Origin: Fasciolopsis buskii
Lineage: Eukaryota > Platyhelminthes > Trematoda > Plagiorchiida > Fasciolidae
Length of the DNA: 64,000 nt
Reading direction: 5' to 3'
Assembly (NCBI GenBank): GCA_008360955.1
Contig: LUCM01008710.1
Location: forward strand, 51,276-115,275
The notes beneath the pieces were generated by a model. That model was given only the letters and a program-made list of their open reading frames with translations. It was not told the DNA's origin and made no database searches. The position numbers and the translations under genes were made by a program. This document shows, piece after piece, positions 1-13,169 of the stretch. Each line of letters opens with the position of its first letter. Within the stretch, counting starts at the first letter, position 1.

Positions 1-1196
1 AGCTCTATATGATATCCATCCATGCCTACAAATGCATTATTTTGTAAACATTATATGTTTGTGTAAGAAAGTGGTGTGTGTAAAAAGAGAATAGACGTCC
101 TCCATTACTCTTCATCTCTCTGCTAAATGGGACACAAACAACCTTCATACATAGTATGGTACTGGGTTGGTGTACACTCTGCTTCAAAATAACGCCATCC
201 CACCATATGCGTGGATTTTGCCGCAAGGACCGGCGGCGAAAGAAAACATATTTCAGAGCAGTTACATTTTGTAAGGTCCGATGGAGTCTATACGAAGTCT
301 TCTTTTATAATATTTATGAATTTTGTTCAGACTACTCGAATCTACGTCAAACCTTTTCATATTTCTGAACCGTGACGAAACGTAAATGGGCACACATTTG
401 AACGTCCATGCAGCATCGTACGGTAGTTGAAGTACATTGCTTATTTTTCCTGGGTTTCTGACTGCTGAGCTTGCAGGTGACATCGTCAGTGTCATCTTGG
501 CTGGTGATGAAATGTTTGCGGTCAAAACGCCAAGCTCAGCATCAGAACCCCATGAAAGTCAACAACCTGAGTTATGACCAACACAGATTTTCAGATCCAA
601 TGAGACACTCGTTATTGTTTGTGGGTTACGCAAAACTTGACTGTCACAGTTTGTAAGAGCCTGGTTGTATTAGCGGCGCAATCTCACATAGTTCACTTTT
701 ATTTTGAAACAAGATGTAAAAGATGAATAGGTCAGGGAAGCTCTGTAATTCTCAATGTATTCGACAACAAATATGACTTATCCTCCCTGGGGTAGGATTG
801 TCGTCACTGAATCGTAATCCAATGGAGAATTAACGAACGTAAGAGGCTGTATTTAACTTCGAGACAGTGGCGATCACAAATGAATCGCGACTGTTACCCA
901 AGGGTTATACACATGAGCGGGAAACTGTCGTAAGCCATCAGACTTAAACACAAAGAAAAATTTTCAGAATTGAGACACTTGGGAAACCACTACTTTCTAT
1001 TGAGATAAAGTAGAATATATCTATAGCACTAGCTCTCTGTATGGTCCAATCCAAATAAAAGCCACGATGTCCACAGAGAAGAAGTTGAACTTGTTGGTAT
1101 GAAAAATGGAGGAACAGACTGGAAGTTTTAAACCTACCGGTACGGAAATTCTTGAATCTGACTGCAATGGAATTAGCTGAATTGTGGTTATGCAAT
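1..1196. other. No gene recognised
   Basis: Unique-looking, AT-rich sequence. The longest open frames are under 90 codons, on both strands, without recognisable motifs. I see no repeat shared with the rest of the window. Confidence 0.5.
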
Positions 1197-1300
1197 CAAA
1201 AACTTGCCTTGAGAAAGACTACCCACGGTAGTCGAAATGTTGGCAAATTTCATCTACCGACAACGCTGTGTTATTAACATCATATCATTCACAATATGAA
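1197..1300. repeat. Fold-back element (family C), half copy
   Basis: This is one arm of the inverted-repeat element found complete near 18.6 and 42.5 kb. It carries the shared core GCCTTGAGAAAGACTACCC, followed by an arm containing CAACGCTGTGTTATTAACAT and ending in CATTCACAAT. The opposite arm is not visible upstream, so the copy is truncated or one arm has been lost. It has no coding capacity. Family membership is seen directly by comparison inside this window; the mechanism of spread is inferred. Confidence 0.75.
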
Positions 1301-4300
1301 CTGCAGTTGAAATGAATTAAAGCGTGCTATCGGCACCAATACAGATGTTTCACACAGCACAAGAAAAGCATTGGTGAAATGGATATCTACTGGCTAAAAG
1401 GGAACATATGTTGAAATGTGATTAACTTAGATAGAGTCAGTCATCAGATTACTTGGCTGTGATAGGTGAAATGCCAACAAGATGGAAATACATTGGAAAG
1501 GAACAAGAAGTAGGCTATTATATCGTTTTTTTGTTATGTCTACTCATTCTGCACAGGAGCCGTTCGAGATTTAGAAGTTTACATATTGATTTACAAGATT
1601 TGTGGTCGGCAGAAGCCAGTGAGAGGCAAGTGCTCTATGCATGGAGCGTTGATTTTTGATGAGCCATTGACAGTAAACTTCGGTCGCTTTTTGACTAGGA
1701 TGTTCCATTAACAGTCGACTGCCACGGCTACCATTACCGAATCTGGAGCGGCCGATGTACAGTGCCGATGATTAGTCGATGAAATTTCTTTATGGTACTT
1801 TCACGTTTTCCTATGTTGAGCATGGAGACACTAATGCACGCCAAGTAATTTGAAACAATACAACTAATCAATGAACACAGGAACTTAGTTTGGGAGTGGG
1901 CATAAGAAATTTAAAGAGTTCAGTGTTTGCGTTGCTGGTATCTTTCTTTAGGGCAGTTAACGAATGTAGTCAAAAGCGTGAATTCAGTCGAATGAAGTAG
2001 ATTCAACTTTGGCGATTGCGGCTGACACAGCAAATCATCACAGAAGAGTCCTTGCTAGCAAAGAAAGCCGCATTAACGTGTCACTACTGGTTATCCAATC
2101 CTTCGGCCAGCGTTTTACGTAGTGACTGACTTGTGACCGATGGTTAACTTTTGGTGGACAGCTTAGGACGAAAGAAATCGACCACTTGAGGTATTTCTAA
2201 TGACATAGATCTCTATTAATAAGCTTTGGTTTCATGAGCCTTACCGAGACCGATGGAACAACAGAACAAGAAGGTCAGTGAATTGGTCGTTTCAAGTGAA
2301 AAAGAATCAACAACCAGAATTATTAAATGAGCGAAGATCCCGTATCGTTTCGGTGACAGTCACGAAGAATCCTGACCTATTCCGAGACCACTTCAGTCAG
2401 ATGCCAGGTGAACAGTGAGATGAATGGGTATAGTTTTGTAGCCGAGAAGAAAAATTCAGTCGAAAAAATCAGGTCAGTACTAAATAGTATAGTAAATAAC
2501 AGAGCATCGAGGCTGCACCAATTACTCCCGGAATCACTGGGATTCATTCGAAGTGCCTCATTTTCTTAAAACGATGTCAAAACAGTTAGGGGATTCAAAT
2601 TTGACCACCAAAGCAGGCGGAAAGTATTTTAGCCCAAATACGAAACCATTCGGGTAGTGAACAGAATAATTTAGCGAGTTTGCGTTTCCTTATCAAAGTC
2701 CTGTCATTAATAGTATGTGGTTCATTTCACTCATACACCAAATACTGTTCCACTCAGGACCCGATGCGGAGGCGAATGCCATTAAAAGGGGACCAAATCG
2801 TGATCGTGAATCTACACCACCGGTGCATCTGCGGATGGTAATAAATAAAGAACAATGTAAACGGTTAAGAGGTTTGAATGACTTGCAAAAACCACTGGGG
2901 ATCGAGGCCAAACGATGTGAGTGGATAGTAAAATCAAAGAACTTGAATCTGGTGTGCCTATCATGAATTAGCATAATCCCTGAAAAAGAATTTCCTAAAG
3001 GTAAGATTAAAAATCGCATTTAAGTACAAATGTTAGGTGACTGGGAGTACTTTTCAGCTGTTTGGATGACTGATCATGTTTCATTGTGTGTGTATGTGGA
3101 AAGTTGCCAGGAGATTGTTCGTACTAATTCAAGAAGTTGGAATGGGCTGAGATAAGTTCAGAATGTGGCTTCATGAGGTATAAAGCCGGACGGTGTGCCA
3201 ATACTGGTTAATGAATCGATGCTCAATGTTCGTTCGACTAGTAGCGCAATGGTATGACTGACAAGAGTAGACAAAACATTGCAGTTGTTCTCGCAAAACC
3301 GGTATATTTATTATTTTGATGACCCCATCTCTGACTGCACGTTCTCTTGTCTTACCCAGTCGTTGAACGTTCCTGACTGCTACCAAATGCAGACGTTCAA
3401 ATGCGTGGCTTAGTCTACGTTTAGGTTGATTCCCTCTGGACAGTTAGTGTTCTGTGGTATATTCTGGCTGGTATACGGGTTATTTCGTAGCCAAAGTGAC
3501 TTTAAGCTTAATCCACTCTTAGTTTTGTAAACTTACTTACGAAAATACTAAGATCATGGTTAAGCGATCAATGTAATAAAACGAACCACCACTGTAATCT
3601 CTGTAACTACATAACCAACAGGTGTGAACACGTCATTGACATTTCCAAAAATATTTTTTGGCAACCGTATTCAAGAGCGGCCAAACAGATCAAAAAAATT
3701 CCGAACGGGATGCTTTCACCAAATTAGGGCAATGCTTTTGCAGCTAAATTCGTCGTAGAGCTTCGTAAGTGAAGCATGAAACGCGTTATAAAGTTCTTTG
3801 GAGATTTAGTGATTCTTGAACTGGCGTAAGGCTTTAGTGAATGCCATTATGTCGGCAGTTTGGACGAACGAAAAGTGGCAGCTGACAGACAGGCAATCGA
3901 CGCGATGAAGAAAGATAAGATAGCGGCAATTTTTCCTTGTTTTTAAGTAATTCCGTTCATCTTTTTTGGTTAGGATAGGAAAGTATTATCTCTATACTGC
4001 TGAACTACACTTGAACAGCCTCTGATTTTCTCGCGCTTACGGTGTTTAATAGTGTAATCGGTTACCATAAATTCAGCGTCCCGTATAACTTTGAATATTG
4101 CTTTAAAGTTCCACTTCGACTCATACATTTGGGTTGCATAAAGCTTTACTTACTAAGGTGATCGGAGTAAGAAAACGATCGTGTGTGGTGCGGGACTGAT
4201 TGTTCGTTTCGACTGTACCAGGGGCAGTGCAGTTCAGTTTCGAGCCGCCGGATGGGGTTCAAAAAATTGTGCTTGCAACAGCATTCTCAGAAGACAATAT

Positions 4301-6406
4301 GAACGGTGTGATGTGTGCGTAAACAGTTTACCGGCAGTTTGGATAAGTAAAATTTCAGATTTCAAAGTAGTGATTCATTCATATCAAAAGATTAAATAGG
4401 ATGGCATGCCCAACAGAACGCCGCTTTATTACCGTGTTACAGTTGGTTTTAAAAACGTATGAGTATTCAAGATAGACTTACAGAGTAGAAGATAGAAAAA
4501 TGCCATGGTGGCCAGCACACGGAAAACAAATTGATTGTACAAACGCATATTCTTTGCATCTGCCTGATTAGATAGAAAATAATTACAAGATTATAATCTT
4601 TCATGGCTCGCTTTCATATATTTCCTTGTCTACAGCCAACCCTTGAGAGATAAACTGGACCCCAACCACGGAGATTTGAGACATCTGTTAGCCATATGTC
4701 TTCTCATTCCACATTGTCACATCATCCGTTGATATCCACGAGGCTTTTCCCATGCTGAAGAAAAACAATGTTAAAGTAAGCGAATTTACCTTACGCAACA
4801 AAAGCCCCACTAAAAGAAGTCTACGAATCCGATTATAATGTGATGGAACATTCCATAAACCGGTGCCAAATATTTGAGCATTAACATTAGTACTGTACAC
4901 ACGTTCACTAAATTCAGTCCTACTGATACTACCCAAAACACTAGGTGATGAGCATATTCTGCATTCATCCTTCGTATCTCGCTATCCTACAAGAGAACTG
5001 AATGCACCGCCGCAAAATGACATGACTGGTCAACTTCAGTTAACTATGGCATCAGCTGCACCTGTTTCAGTTCATCTTTGCCGCTTAAGCCTTTGGTATA
5101 CGCGTTCCCAACTCTAATAAAATTCTACCACCTTTCGTCAAGCAGTTCCGGAAACAAGTGAAACGATCAACAATCGTTAGCTGTTTCTTATTAAATGCCA
5201 GGTTTACAGCTACTATTGTCCAGTATCGTAACAGCTGGTTGCACTTTGAAGGTTCAAATTACATGCCGAAACGAGGTACAACCCTTTCAATCTATCCATT
5301 TGAAGTTCCGCATATTCCGAACATCCGAATTAACATGCAAAATCGTCTGCTTAATCTGTGCACAGTTTTTCACAAATGCAGCTATCCTGAAAATCTAAAG
5401 CATTATCCATTTTTTCGTCGGTGACGAAGTTAAATGATTTTGTCAAACACCGCTGGTCATTTTCACCCAACCTGATAACTCACCGTATACCGTTACTCGT
5501 GCAGAATTAGACGGGTGAAATAATCGCTGCCATTGCAATGTCACTTCCAAACCCGATGGTGTAAATTCTCATAATTTCTCGGATGCCTTTCATAGAAAAA
5601 AATTCATCACCTGCATCGATTTAGGTAGCCGGAACAGTAGTGCATACGAACAGTTGTCCGTTTTTGAGTTTGGAACCCCGATGCCTGAACGCACTTTAAC
5701 GCGGCAACACATGATACTCCCTCATTATGCCAACTTTTGTGCCTAAACTGACATTCGGATCGACATCCATCAACCGTGACCACCTCGATATCTATCTGCT
5801 ACCTTGCTAAGAGAAGCCTACTTTTGTTTGTGATCTTTTCATTCCGCTTGGAACTTTTAGTCTTGAACAACACTTCCACTTTGAATGATGGTTCACCGTT
5901 GTTTGAGGCTTTCATATCAGTTCGTGCTGTACTAATGTCCCTAATGGTGTTCATTATAAGACGTGGTTATAATTCTTACTGAAAACAAGCAAGCACCATG
6001 GTCGAATGAATTTCATTGGATCGCATTGCATTTTAAGGCAACCCGATGAAGAAACGTTCAGATACATTCTTTATTGGAAGGGATGGGGGATGAAAATGTA
6101 TAAGGTTCCGCCTTCAGCACCCTTGTCACTGTCTGTGAAACTTTTTTGTCAGAATGATCAAACGAATATCTGTCGAGTGGAACTTGCCTATCCGATGGTA
6201 ATATACGTCCGAAAATCAATATATTTTCGCGGTTTTTCTACACATACCATTGGAACAATGACTAAAAGAGTTTAAGAGGGCTATCTGGGCCAAAACGGTC
6301 AGTTTTCCTCCCTGGGGGCATGTTTATCGACTTTGGAAATCAATTAGCTATCGAGACTGAACTTTCGGAACCTGTGGGCGTTCGTGATTGCATAATGTCA
6401 GTGTCC
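1301..6406. other. No gene recognised
   Basis: About 5 kb with only short frames (up to 108 codons, minus strand, 2693-3019) that match nothing I know. Stop codons are frequent in all frames and I see no shared repeat. The ORFs near 2.7-3.0 kb on both strands overlap each other and are most simply chance. Confidence 0.45.
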
Positions 6407-6422
6407 GTGTGTGTGTGTGTGT
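6407..6422. repeat. (GT)n microsatellite
   Basis: Short GT dinucleotide run inside a wider GT-rich patch (about 6400-6440). Confidence 0.8.
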
Positions 6423-8296
6423 ATGCGGGTTTGTGCGTGTCCCTGTACGCCCACCTTCGAATTTAGGTAGAGTTTCACAGATACCGGTTACCACAAGACG
6501 TGGACTACGAATTGTTTGAATTGGCCCTATCACTGGTCTGCAACCCGAAGCAACTCGAAGTGACTAAATCAAATCACACGATGGATATAGTACAAGTAGG
6601 CAATTATCTCAAACCGACAGGCTATTCCTTGAAAGGCAGGACAACGGACAGAAAACAAGACGGACCGAAAAAATCATTTGTTCAAATCACAATCTGGATG
6701 CCAGCACTATTCATAGTATCAGTATATTTGTTTTAGAAAGCAGCAAACATAATAGTAAAATACTGTTCATTCCACTTTTCGTTTTCTCATAATGTGAGAT
6801 AAACCGGGACCACTTCCATCCCTTTATTACCTTAGTTTGATTCGATTCCGCAATCACGGGGATTTTATTAAACGGAGGCCGCTTTTCGAAAATCTAGATA
6901 GTATCTCTTAAACACAGTCTAAGACACTTTACCCTTGACTCTGTTAACTCAAACTGTTCTTTCTGGCTTGCAGCATCCATTATTCGCCTCATGGGTCGCG
7001 TTATTCTTCCCAGAGGGCTGCATACCTATTTCCAGGTCACCTACAACTCATCCCCGATGCATTCGTGTACACCCAGAACAATTTACTCGCGATGTTGTTT
7101 TGCAACTTAATCAGAGGTTGATGTCTGAGGCTACGCATCCATCTTACGACGTACGGAATGGTGCAATGCTTTCCCATTTCCTATACATATGCTGGTATTC
7201 GAATCAGTCATTCGCTGAAACCGAACTTGCTAATACGCGTTGTCAGTTGACTTGTCAGACTAATTGCAACTCAGAGAAGACTGTCTTCTTGCTAGATGGC
7301 ACTAGTCAGTTGTATGCCTTTTTGTTATGTGGCTGCACAAACAAGCCTTGAATATTCACCTGCTAGAATGCATGAATCGCTAGCGTTTTTGGTGTCGCAG
7401 ATTCCATTCTGCTATTATTTTCCTGGGAAAACTTAGAATTTTTGAGATATTTTGAAAATGATAATTTTAAATACTCCACGGTTAAAAATGTTTCTGTCGT
7501 CGCAAAAAGATCCATAAAATCAAGCTCTGGGATTGATCGTTTCCGTGGCTGCATTCTGTGTTGGTCTTCTCCCTGTCGCTCGCCAGCGAATTGTGCTAGT
7601 CGCTTGAATTCGTCGCTCTGTTTCCGTGTGATTGCAAATTCATTAAAGCTGCCGGTCTACTCCATTCTGTTGTGCGATTACAGCATTTCATGACTCAGGC
7701 CCGTATAATTGTTCCTCTAATATTGGTGTGTGTTAGTGACCTGTTGGACTTCAGGCTTTATGCTACTGTGCATCTAGGAGCTACTCATCGCTTCTCACTG
7801 TGTGGGGATCATCGACGCTTACTTCAATTCGTGTTCTTGCGACCAGGCATCCGATCGAGTCTGTTTTATTGTGCTTTTGTGTAACATCCAGTACTGGCGT
7901 ATAGTGCTTCAGTGTAATTTGTTGATTAGTCGAGCGTAACAGTACAAAATTAAGACTTGAAGCATTAACGCAGATTTCAGCTAGCAGCAATAAGACAATA
8001 GATACGGACTACCTGAACATACTGGAATGGCTCGGACCTAAACTATGCAACTGAAAACAACGAGAAGACCACAGCCAATGGAGGACACGCTCATCCAACT
8101 TTATCTATAAACTATGTTTGTATATAAAGTACGGGAATCCTGAATGGCGGAATATCTTCGGACAGGTGGTACTTGAGACATGGTTGAACTCGTCATTCGC
8201 ATCCGTTACGGTTCCGATTGACTGATTATGTACACAGGGTACGGCGAAGCTGTATGGAACTGTATCAGGTTATTTGCATGTAGGCAGACCACACTT
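6423..8296. other. No confident gene; holds one exon candidate
   Basis: Apart from the candidate described separately at 6974-7351, this stretch has several overlapping plus-strand frames of 60-80 codons between 7.4 and 7.9 kb without recognisable motifs. The plus strand is pyrimidine-rich here. Confidence 0.4.
6974..7351 (+). CDS. Unrecognised open frame, possible exon
   Basis: An open plus-strand frame runs to a stop at 7351. It can be read from an ATG at 6935, or from a convincing 3' splice site: a pyrimidine-rich run ending CTTGCAG at 6967-6973. Downstream of that site the frame gives about 125 residues, cysteine-rich towards its end. I do not recognise a domain. A chance frame or a decayed retroelement are equally good explanations. 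The splice-site choice is inference. Confidence 0.18.
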   Translation, partial: HPLFASWVALFFPEGCIPISRSPTTHPRCIRVHPEQFTRDVVLQLNQRLMSEATHPSYDVRNGAMLSHFLYICWYSNQSFAETELANTRCQLTCQTNCNSEKTVFLLDGTSQLYAFLLCGCTNKP

Positions 8297-8478
8297 TGGT
8301 GATCGGGTAATGGTAAAGCGGTAGACTTCATGGCGTCTCAACCTGAAGGTTGCTGGTTCGGATCCCCACACCGCCGGTCAACTTTCTCACTATACAGCCC
8401 TCAGCTGACTGCAACCCGCTTCTTGAACATGTTGTACGTTGTCGCTTCATTATTAATGGCAGTTAAAAAAGATACAAT
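8297..8478 (+). repeat. tRNA-derived SINE-like repeat, family B
   Basis: The head resembles a tRNA promoter: an A-box-like stretch near 8305-8325 and a B-box GGTTCGGATCC at 8355-8365, close to the consensus GGTTCGANTCC. The body contains the family signature 'cagccctcagctg' followed by 'gttgtacgttgtc', and the copy ends in an A-rich tail at 8461-8472. Related copies lie at 14.5, 18.8, 30.0 (minus) and 45.2 kb (minus). SINEs of this kind are copied by LINE machinery; which LINE drives it is not shown here. Confidence 0.7.
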
Positions 8479-11029
8479 ATAATTTACTCCTTATGTTGCT
8501 TCTGTTCTCTAAAGGCCCTAACTCTGCACTGCCATTTTCAAAGTTCCCTCACTACGTCCTTGCGTCACGTCAGCATGATGTGGCCCGTCCTGACAAGCTT
8601 CGTATAAGAAAGCTTTTGCCAGTGGAAAGCAGTAGATTCGCTCACCAAAAGCATACACTCGTGATTTACAGGGGCCGACGTGAGATGGCCCTACTACCCC
8701 ACTCGTGTACGCAGCCTACTCCCTAATTGTGACTACCAAATCTTGGATTATTCTGACCGGACTATTCTGTTCAACTCCATGCCGCGCTACTTTATGCTGT
8801 TTGTCGCTGTGTGCAGCAACTGTCGTAAAACCGTTATCCACACTGCATTCAGTCTCTTGCATTTTTCATGCCGAATTAAGCAAACAGAAGAAAAATAAGC
8901 AATAGAACCATGGAGGTTTTACATGAAGTCCTCTCACTGATTCTGACACAATTTCACATCATCTGCGGCTTCCAACCGTCGGCTAGGAGCATATGGTGGA
9001 CTCCTCCGACTAGGAAGTTGGATACGGCCTATTCTCATTAGGTGTTCGCTTCATAGACTGATTTTAGGGCCTCAGAGTCCTGTGCCAAAAAGCGACTGAC
9101 CACCGGTGCAGTTCGTGGTTGTACAACCTATCAACCAAACTGCCAGGATAGTAATGCTCCCGAACTGACAGTTGTCATGACACTTTAGAATCTACAAAAT
9201 GTCAGTTGTAGCAAAGGAATTGTTGTTAGTGTACGGAAGAACGAATTTCATGACAACGCAACGAATGACTCTAACTGATAAAAGTCAAACGACACGGCCA
9301 TAAAACTTTTTCCGCGCGAAGCCTTGTCGATTATAGTTGTCCGTTATCAGGACTTATTTACTAAAGTCTAAATGAAAGCGCTGAAGAAATCCAGTATTTC
9401 CATTTTTAGGGGCCTAACAATCATCCGAAATTTCCTTCAGTTCCTTCTCACTCCCAATATGTCAGTGATTATTGGTCATTCAAGCTCTAGGAAGAAGACA
9501 AATCAGTCTCAGAGTAATGAGAGGTTTCATTCGTAAGTAAATTTATTGATCGTGCCTGATTCGCACTTAGGCTAGATACAAGGTAAGCCATCTATATAGA
9601 AGTGGATGTGAAGAAACTGAAATGTGACATTATTTTTTGTACGCAGAAGTCTATACAATACAATACAATAGTCGCAAATCTATCGATTTATGGGTGTTAT
9701 AGCAATTAGTATTGATATTTAGCAAGGCGTTCAGTGTCACTACGGAAATTCCAATGACGATGATATAGTGTTCAGTGTTGCTGACCGGACTGGGGTCGGA
9801 GCAATCAACCCGTGAGAACAAGCGTGCAGCGAATACACAAACACAGGTTATTCTCCTATCTACAGTCGATTTCAGTTCATTGTTTGCACTTTGAGTGACC
9901 TTGACTATAATTGACTGTTGGTGTGCACATGATGAATTTATTTCTATTTGCGATTCATTTTGCGAGTTGTTGGTAGGCCTACAGATTGCGGTCGTGCGCA
10001 TACCGCTTTCATTGCTGCGGATGAAAGCCCCATGCGTTCTACCGGGTGAAGACAAATTGCCCTCCTGCAGATGTTTAGTTGATTAATAAAGTATACGTGG
10101 TACTTGGACGCCGAATGTAGAATCGGTTACAAGTGGCATGCCCTCTGTCAGTAAACAGAATTAGATGGTTTTGTCTACTTTTTGAATGGAACATGGTCGT
10201 TCGTCCCGGGCTAGTTTCCAATTATGTATACAACAGAAGTATCCCACTGATGTTCCCGGGGCAAGGATGAAAAGTTTGCATAGTGGTCACGTGGTTTCCA
10301 AATTCATTTTGTTGGTCTTCATCAATGAAACCTACTTGTTTGCACTTCTCGCGCAATAAATTCACGGTATCAGGCCTTCTATTGCTGCTAATCTGTAGAT
10401 CTTCATCATTCCCAAAAATAAATTTCGCATTTATTTGGGGATTTCTATGTGGAAATAGCTGCCTTTTCCTTAGGACTATTGTTTAAACAATGCCGTCGAT
10501 ACGACTGCAGTCTGTGCCAGTAGAAATCACGGTCACTAGGTTGATAGAAGGCCTAAGATGAGGTCTTAGTAAGACACAAATAGGGTTAGGAATTTTTCTT
10601 ATTTCGGTTTGGTATGACATAAACTGAGGCAAGTACTCGGAAGCACACTCTAAAAATACGATCGAACTTAATTATTGAATTTTGTTCCATCCAGTTAGTT
10701 CTATTCCGGGGAGTCTTTCCGTTCCCTAATTATCTGATTTTACCAGTGTGAAAGTAAGGCTTTTTGTAAACAGCAACAAAACCCCTCAACAGGCCCGTTG
10801 TTTCAAAGGATTTTGGAACCGTGGTCTTCAGTGTCTGATTTCATTTTTATTTGTTATCACCCAATCCAGTAAAACAGTTGCTTTCGGTAGAGTATTTGCT
10901 AATATCCGAATTAATCACTAGGATACGTTGGAACTAAACAACCGTTCTTCCGATTGTTTAACTCATTTCATATTGCGAACCTTTAGACAAAACACCAATC
11001 CATCTGTTTTCCTTGAGTTTGCCAATTGA
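8479..11029. other. No gene recognised
   Basis: Only short frames. The longest, 134 codons on the minus strand at 9651-10055, shows low-complexity polar composition and no known motif. The plus strand between 8.5 and 8.9 kb has overlapping open frames in several registers, which argues for base composition rather than coding. No shared repeat is seen. Confidence 0.45.
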
Positions 11030-11160
11030 CAAAGTAGACTTGATTCAGGCGGGATTCTAACCCACACACGGACGCCATCCACGAGGTTTTGCCACGTGGA
11101 TTCTACGAATTGAGCTACAGGACCACGCCGAACGATATTCGGACATTCCACTTTGTCTAA
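11030..11160 (-). repeat. tRNA-like sequence (SINE head or tRNA pseudogene)
   Basis: On the minus strand an A-box-like TGTAGCTCAATTCGTAGA (11119-11102) is followed by a 7-bp hairpin in the anticodon-arm position (ATCCACG pairing with CGTGGAT), and then a T-arm around GGTTAGAATCC (11061-11051) whose 5-bp stem still pairs. The overall span of about 83 bases is long for a tRNA. The anticodon loop is irregular, so a functional tRNA is unlikely. Its reading frame gives the kind of spurious peptide often translated from tRNA-like repeats. It abuts a family A composite at 11172. Confidence 0.5.
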
Positions 11161-11171
11161 CTTCATTCAGT

Positions 11172-11645
11172 TACAATGCCTCAATGGTTTTCTAACGGTG
11201 TGTTTAGCTGTGGTGTCATAAGGCGAACAAATTAATGCATGTGCTCTCCCACTACTAACAGTGACCAACAAATCAAACTCGGTGAGATAATTTTATGGTC
11301 TTCGTCGTAATTTAGGCTACTTGAAGAGAAGTCGTATGTTGATGGGAATATATTACTGTGCTTCAGTGGCGTTTGGTTGTGCAAATTAGTAACAGATGTG
11401 TAAAAAATCACGTGGTGTTGAAGTTCGTCAGATCACCTACTCCCAACCCAGTTACTTAACGGTTAAGACGTACGGTTCACAGTCATTCGTCCCAGGTTCC
11501 AACCTGGGTTCGGGAGCAGTGGATGATTCCCAGCAAGGATAAAGGAATTGTGCAATGCCTCCTTGCTTTCCCAATGGTGAGTTTAGCGTTGAAATTACGT
11601 GATGAATAATTTTGCGAACCATATAATCTCCTATTACTAGCATTA
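11172..11645 (+). repeat. Composite tRNA-derived repeat, family A (tail plus full copy)
   Basis: Two pieces lie in direct order. At about 11172-11275 there is a family tail (related to 'atggttttctaatgg ... ctactaata'). From about 11300 to 11645 there is a fuller copy: a leader with 'ttaggctacttgaagagaag', a tRNA-like part with A-box-like 'taacggttaagacg', a decayed B-box around 11495-11512, then the same tail ending 'accatataatctcctatta'. The same tail-leader-tRNA-tail order recurs at 28.8-29.3 kb. Confidence 0.7.
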
Positions 11646-13169
11646 AATAAGGACGCTACCCCGAATTTGGCCATTGCGATGTGTTCGAGACCAGCATTGA
11701 CAACTGCATGTAGAAAAAATGGGCTCAACTACACGTAATCGCAACTGACAAACAGCACATATGGTCCAAATGGAACAATCGGCTCCAGCAACACTACCGA
11801 ACAATTTGCACGAATTTAGTACCAAATTTTGAATACCAAATGAGACAAAATATGTCTACGCTAAGCAGCGCTACATAGTCGAGAGTCGGTGGACTCGTTG
11901 CTACGATACCCACTTTAAGGTGGGCAAAAGTTTAATGGAACAAAAGCTATGACCTCAACTGGCAAAGTTTTCACTATTCTGTTGTCATTAGTGATGCAAC
12001 GAATTTATACGCAACCATTTCTACTCGATGTTTAGATATTTTCTAGAGTGAATAGTTCTTTACTTCTGGTTTTAACTCGTGTGCATTCCGTTTATTAGGG
12101 ACTGATGTTGTTGGAGACCCTGGGACCAGGGTTACGGAAGTTATGTGACGTGGGTGTAGAATAGTGCAAAGTCTGTTACCGTTTGCCGCTTTGACTGAGC
12201 AAAAGTTGCCGGTCACGACAGCGCAGAACAAGGAGTCGTCGATTTTATTGTCGACATGGTAGTTGGTCTTCGTTACTTCGAAAAATACCAGAACATTTTG
12301 TTTCCAGATGTCGTGTGGTGGGTTCACTCCGTATGGTTATTTTATCAAATATGCAACCGGGAACTAGAAATAAATTGGAGTGGATCGGTTCTAAGCTCGC
12401 CTCCGTCCGCAAAGAATACACTAAGGGAAAAACGATGGGTGGACAGAGATGGCTACTTGAAGTCTCTAGGTTTTATTCTCGAAAGTAATCCTTAGTCGCC
12501 TTTACATATCCAGGCGGCCACCCGCAAGCTGCAATGGTTTTCCTTCTCAGTAAGAACATTGCATTAGTTCTAAATTGATCGGAAACTGTTAGACAATTTT
12601 TCCGTCAATGCTTTCTCTCCATTCCCATTTAAGGTTGTTCTACCGAATGTGCCAACGACTGTTAGGTTCTCACAGGTAAAATCGCATCCGACGGGTCACA
12701 CCAATCACACACCGAATTGTCTACATGCAGATCCCGTTCCCCTATCTGTCCTCATCCCCGCCCACCTTACTTGCTCGTACTGTGTTGTCTCACCTCTCAC
12801 GTCCACAAACAAGGATCATTGCTTACTTTTCACGCCAGAATACTGATGGACAACATGAAGGTTCGTTCTGAACTCTCGAATGCCTTTGATGCTCAACCAA
12901 TACTGACGCACGTATGGCTAGATTCTCAACTATCCCCCCCTATTTAGACGAGGTTGCAACGATGGTGTCCACATTTTATTTGGCTCAAATTTTGTATACA
13001 AATTGCTACAGCCATCGATTAAGTACCGTGCATAGAAAACCAGTGGTGGGTTTATTCATGGAATAACAATGAAGACTGGACAGACGTCTTACACAAATCA
13101 GTGTTAACCGTTCAGTAGAATACAGGATGGGCCAAGTCCCACCAAATTCTGGGAAATTCACAATTGGTA
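11646..13169. other. No gene recognised
   Basis: Short frames only. The plus-strand frames at 12256-12495 and 12649-12846 carry no motif I can name. The part closest to 13.1 kb may be further decayed sequence of the adjoining Penelope-like element, but I cannot align it. Confidence 0.4.

Noticed and set aside
9651..10055. 134-codon minus-strand frame
   Set aside because: Polar composition without any motif or splice context; length is not exceptional for 64 kb scanned in six frames.
11045..11127. A working tRNA on the minus strand
   Set aside because: T-arm is intact, but the anticodon stem is 7 bp with an 11-base loop and the total length is wrong.
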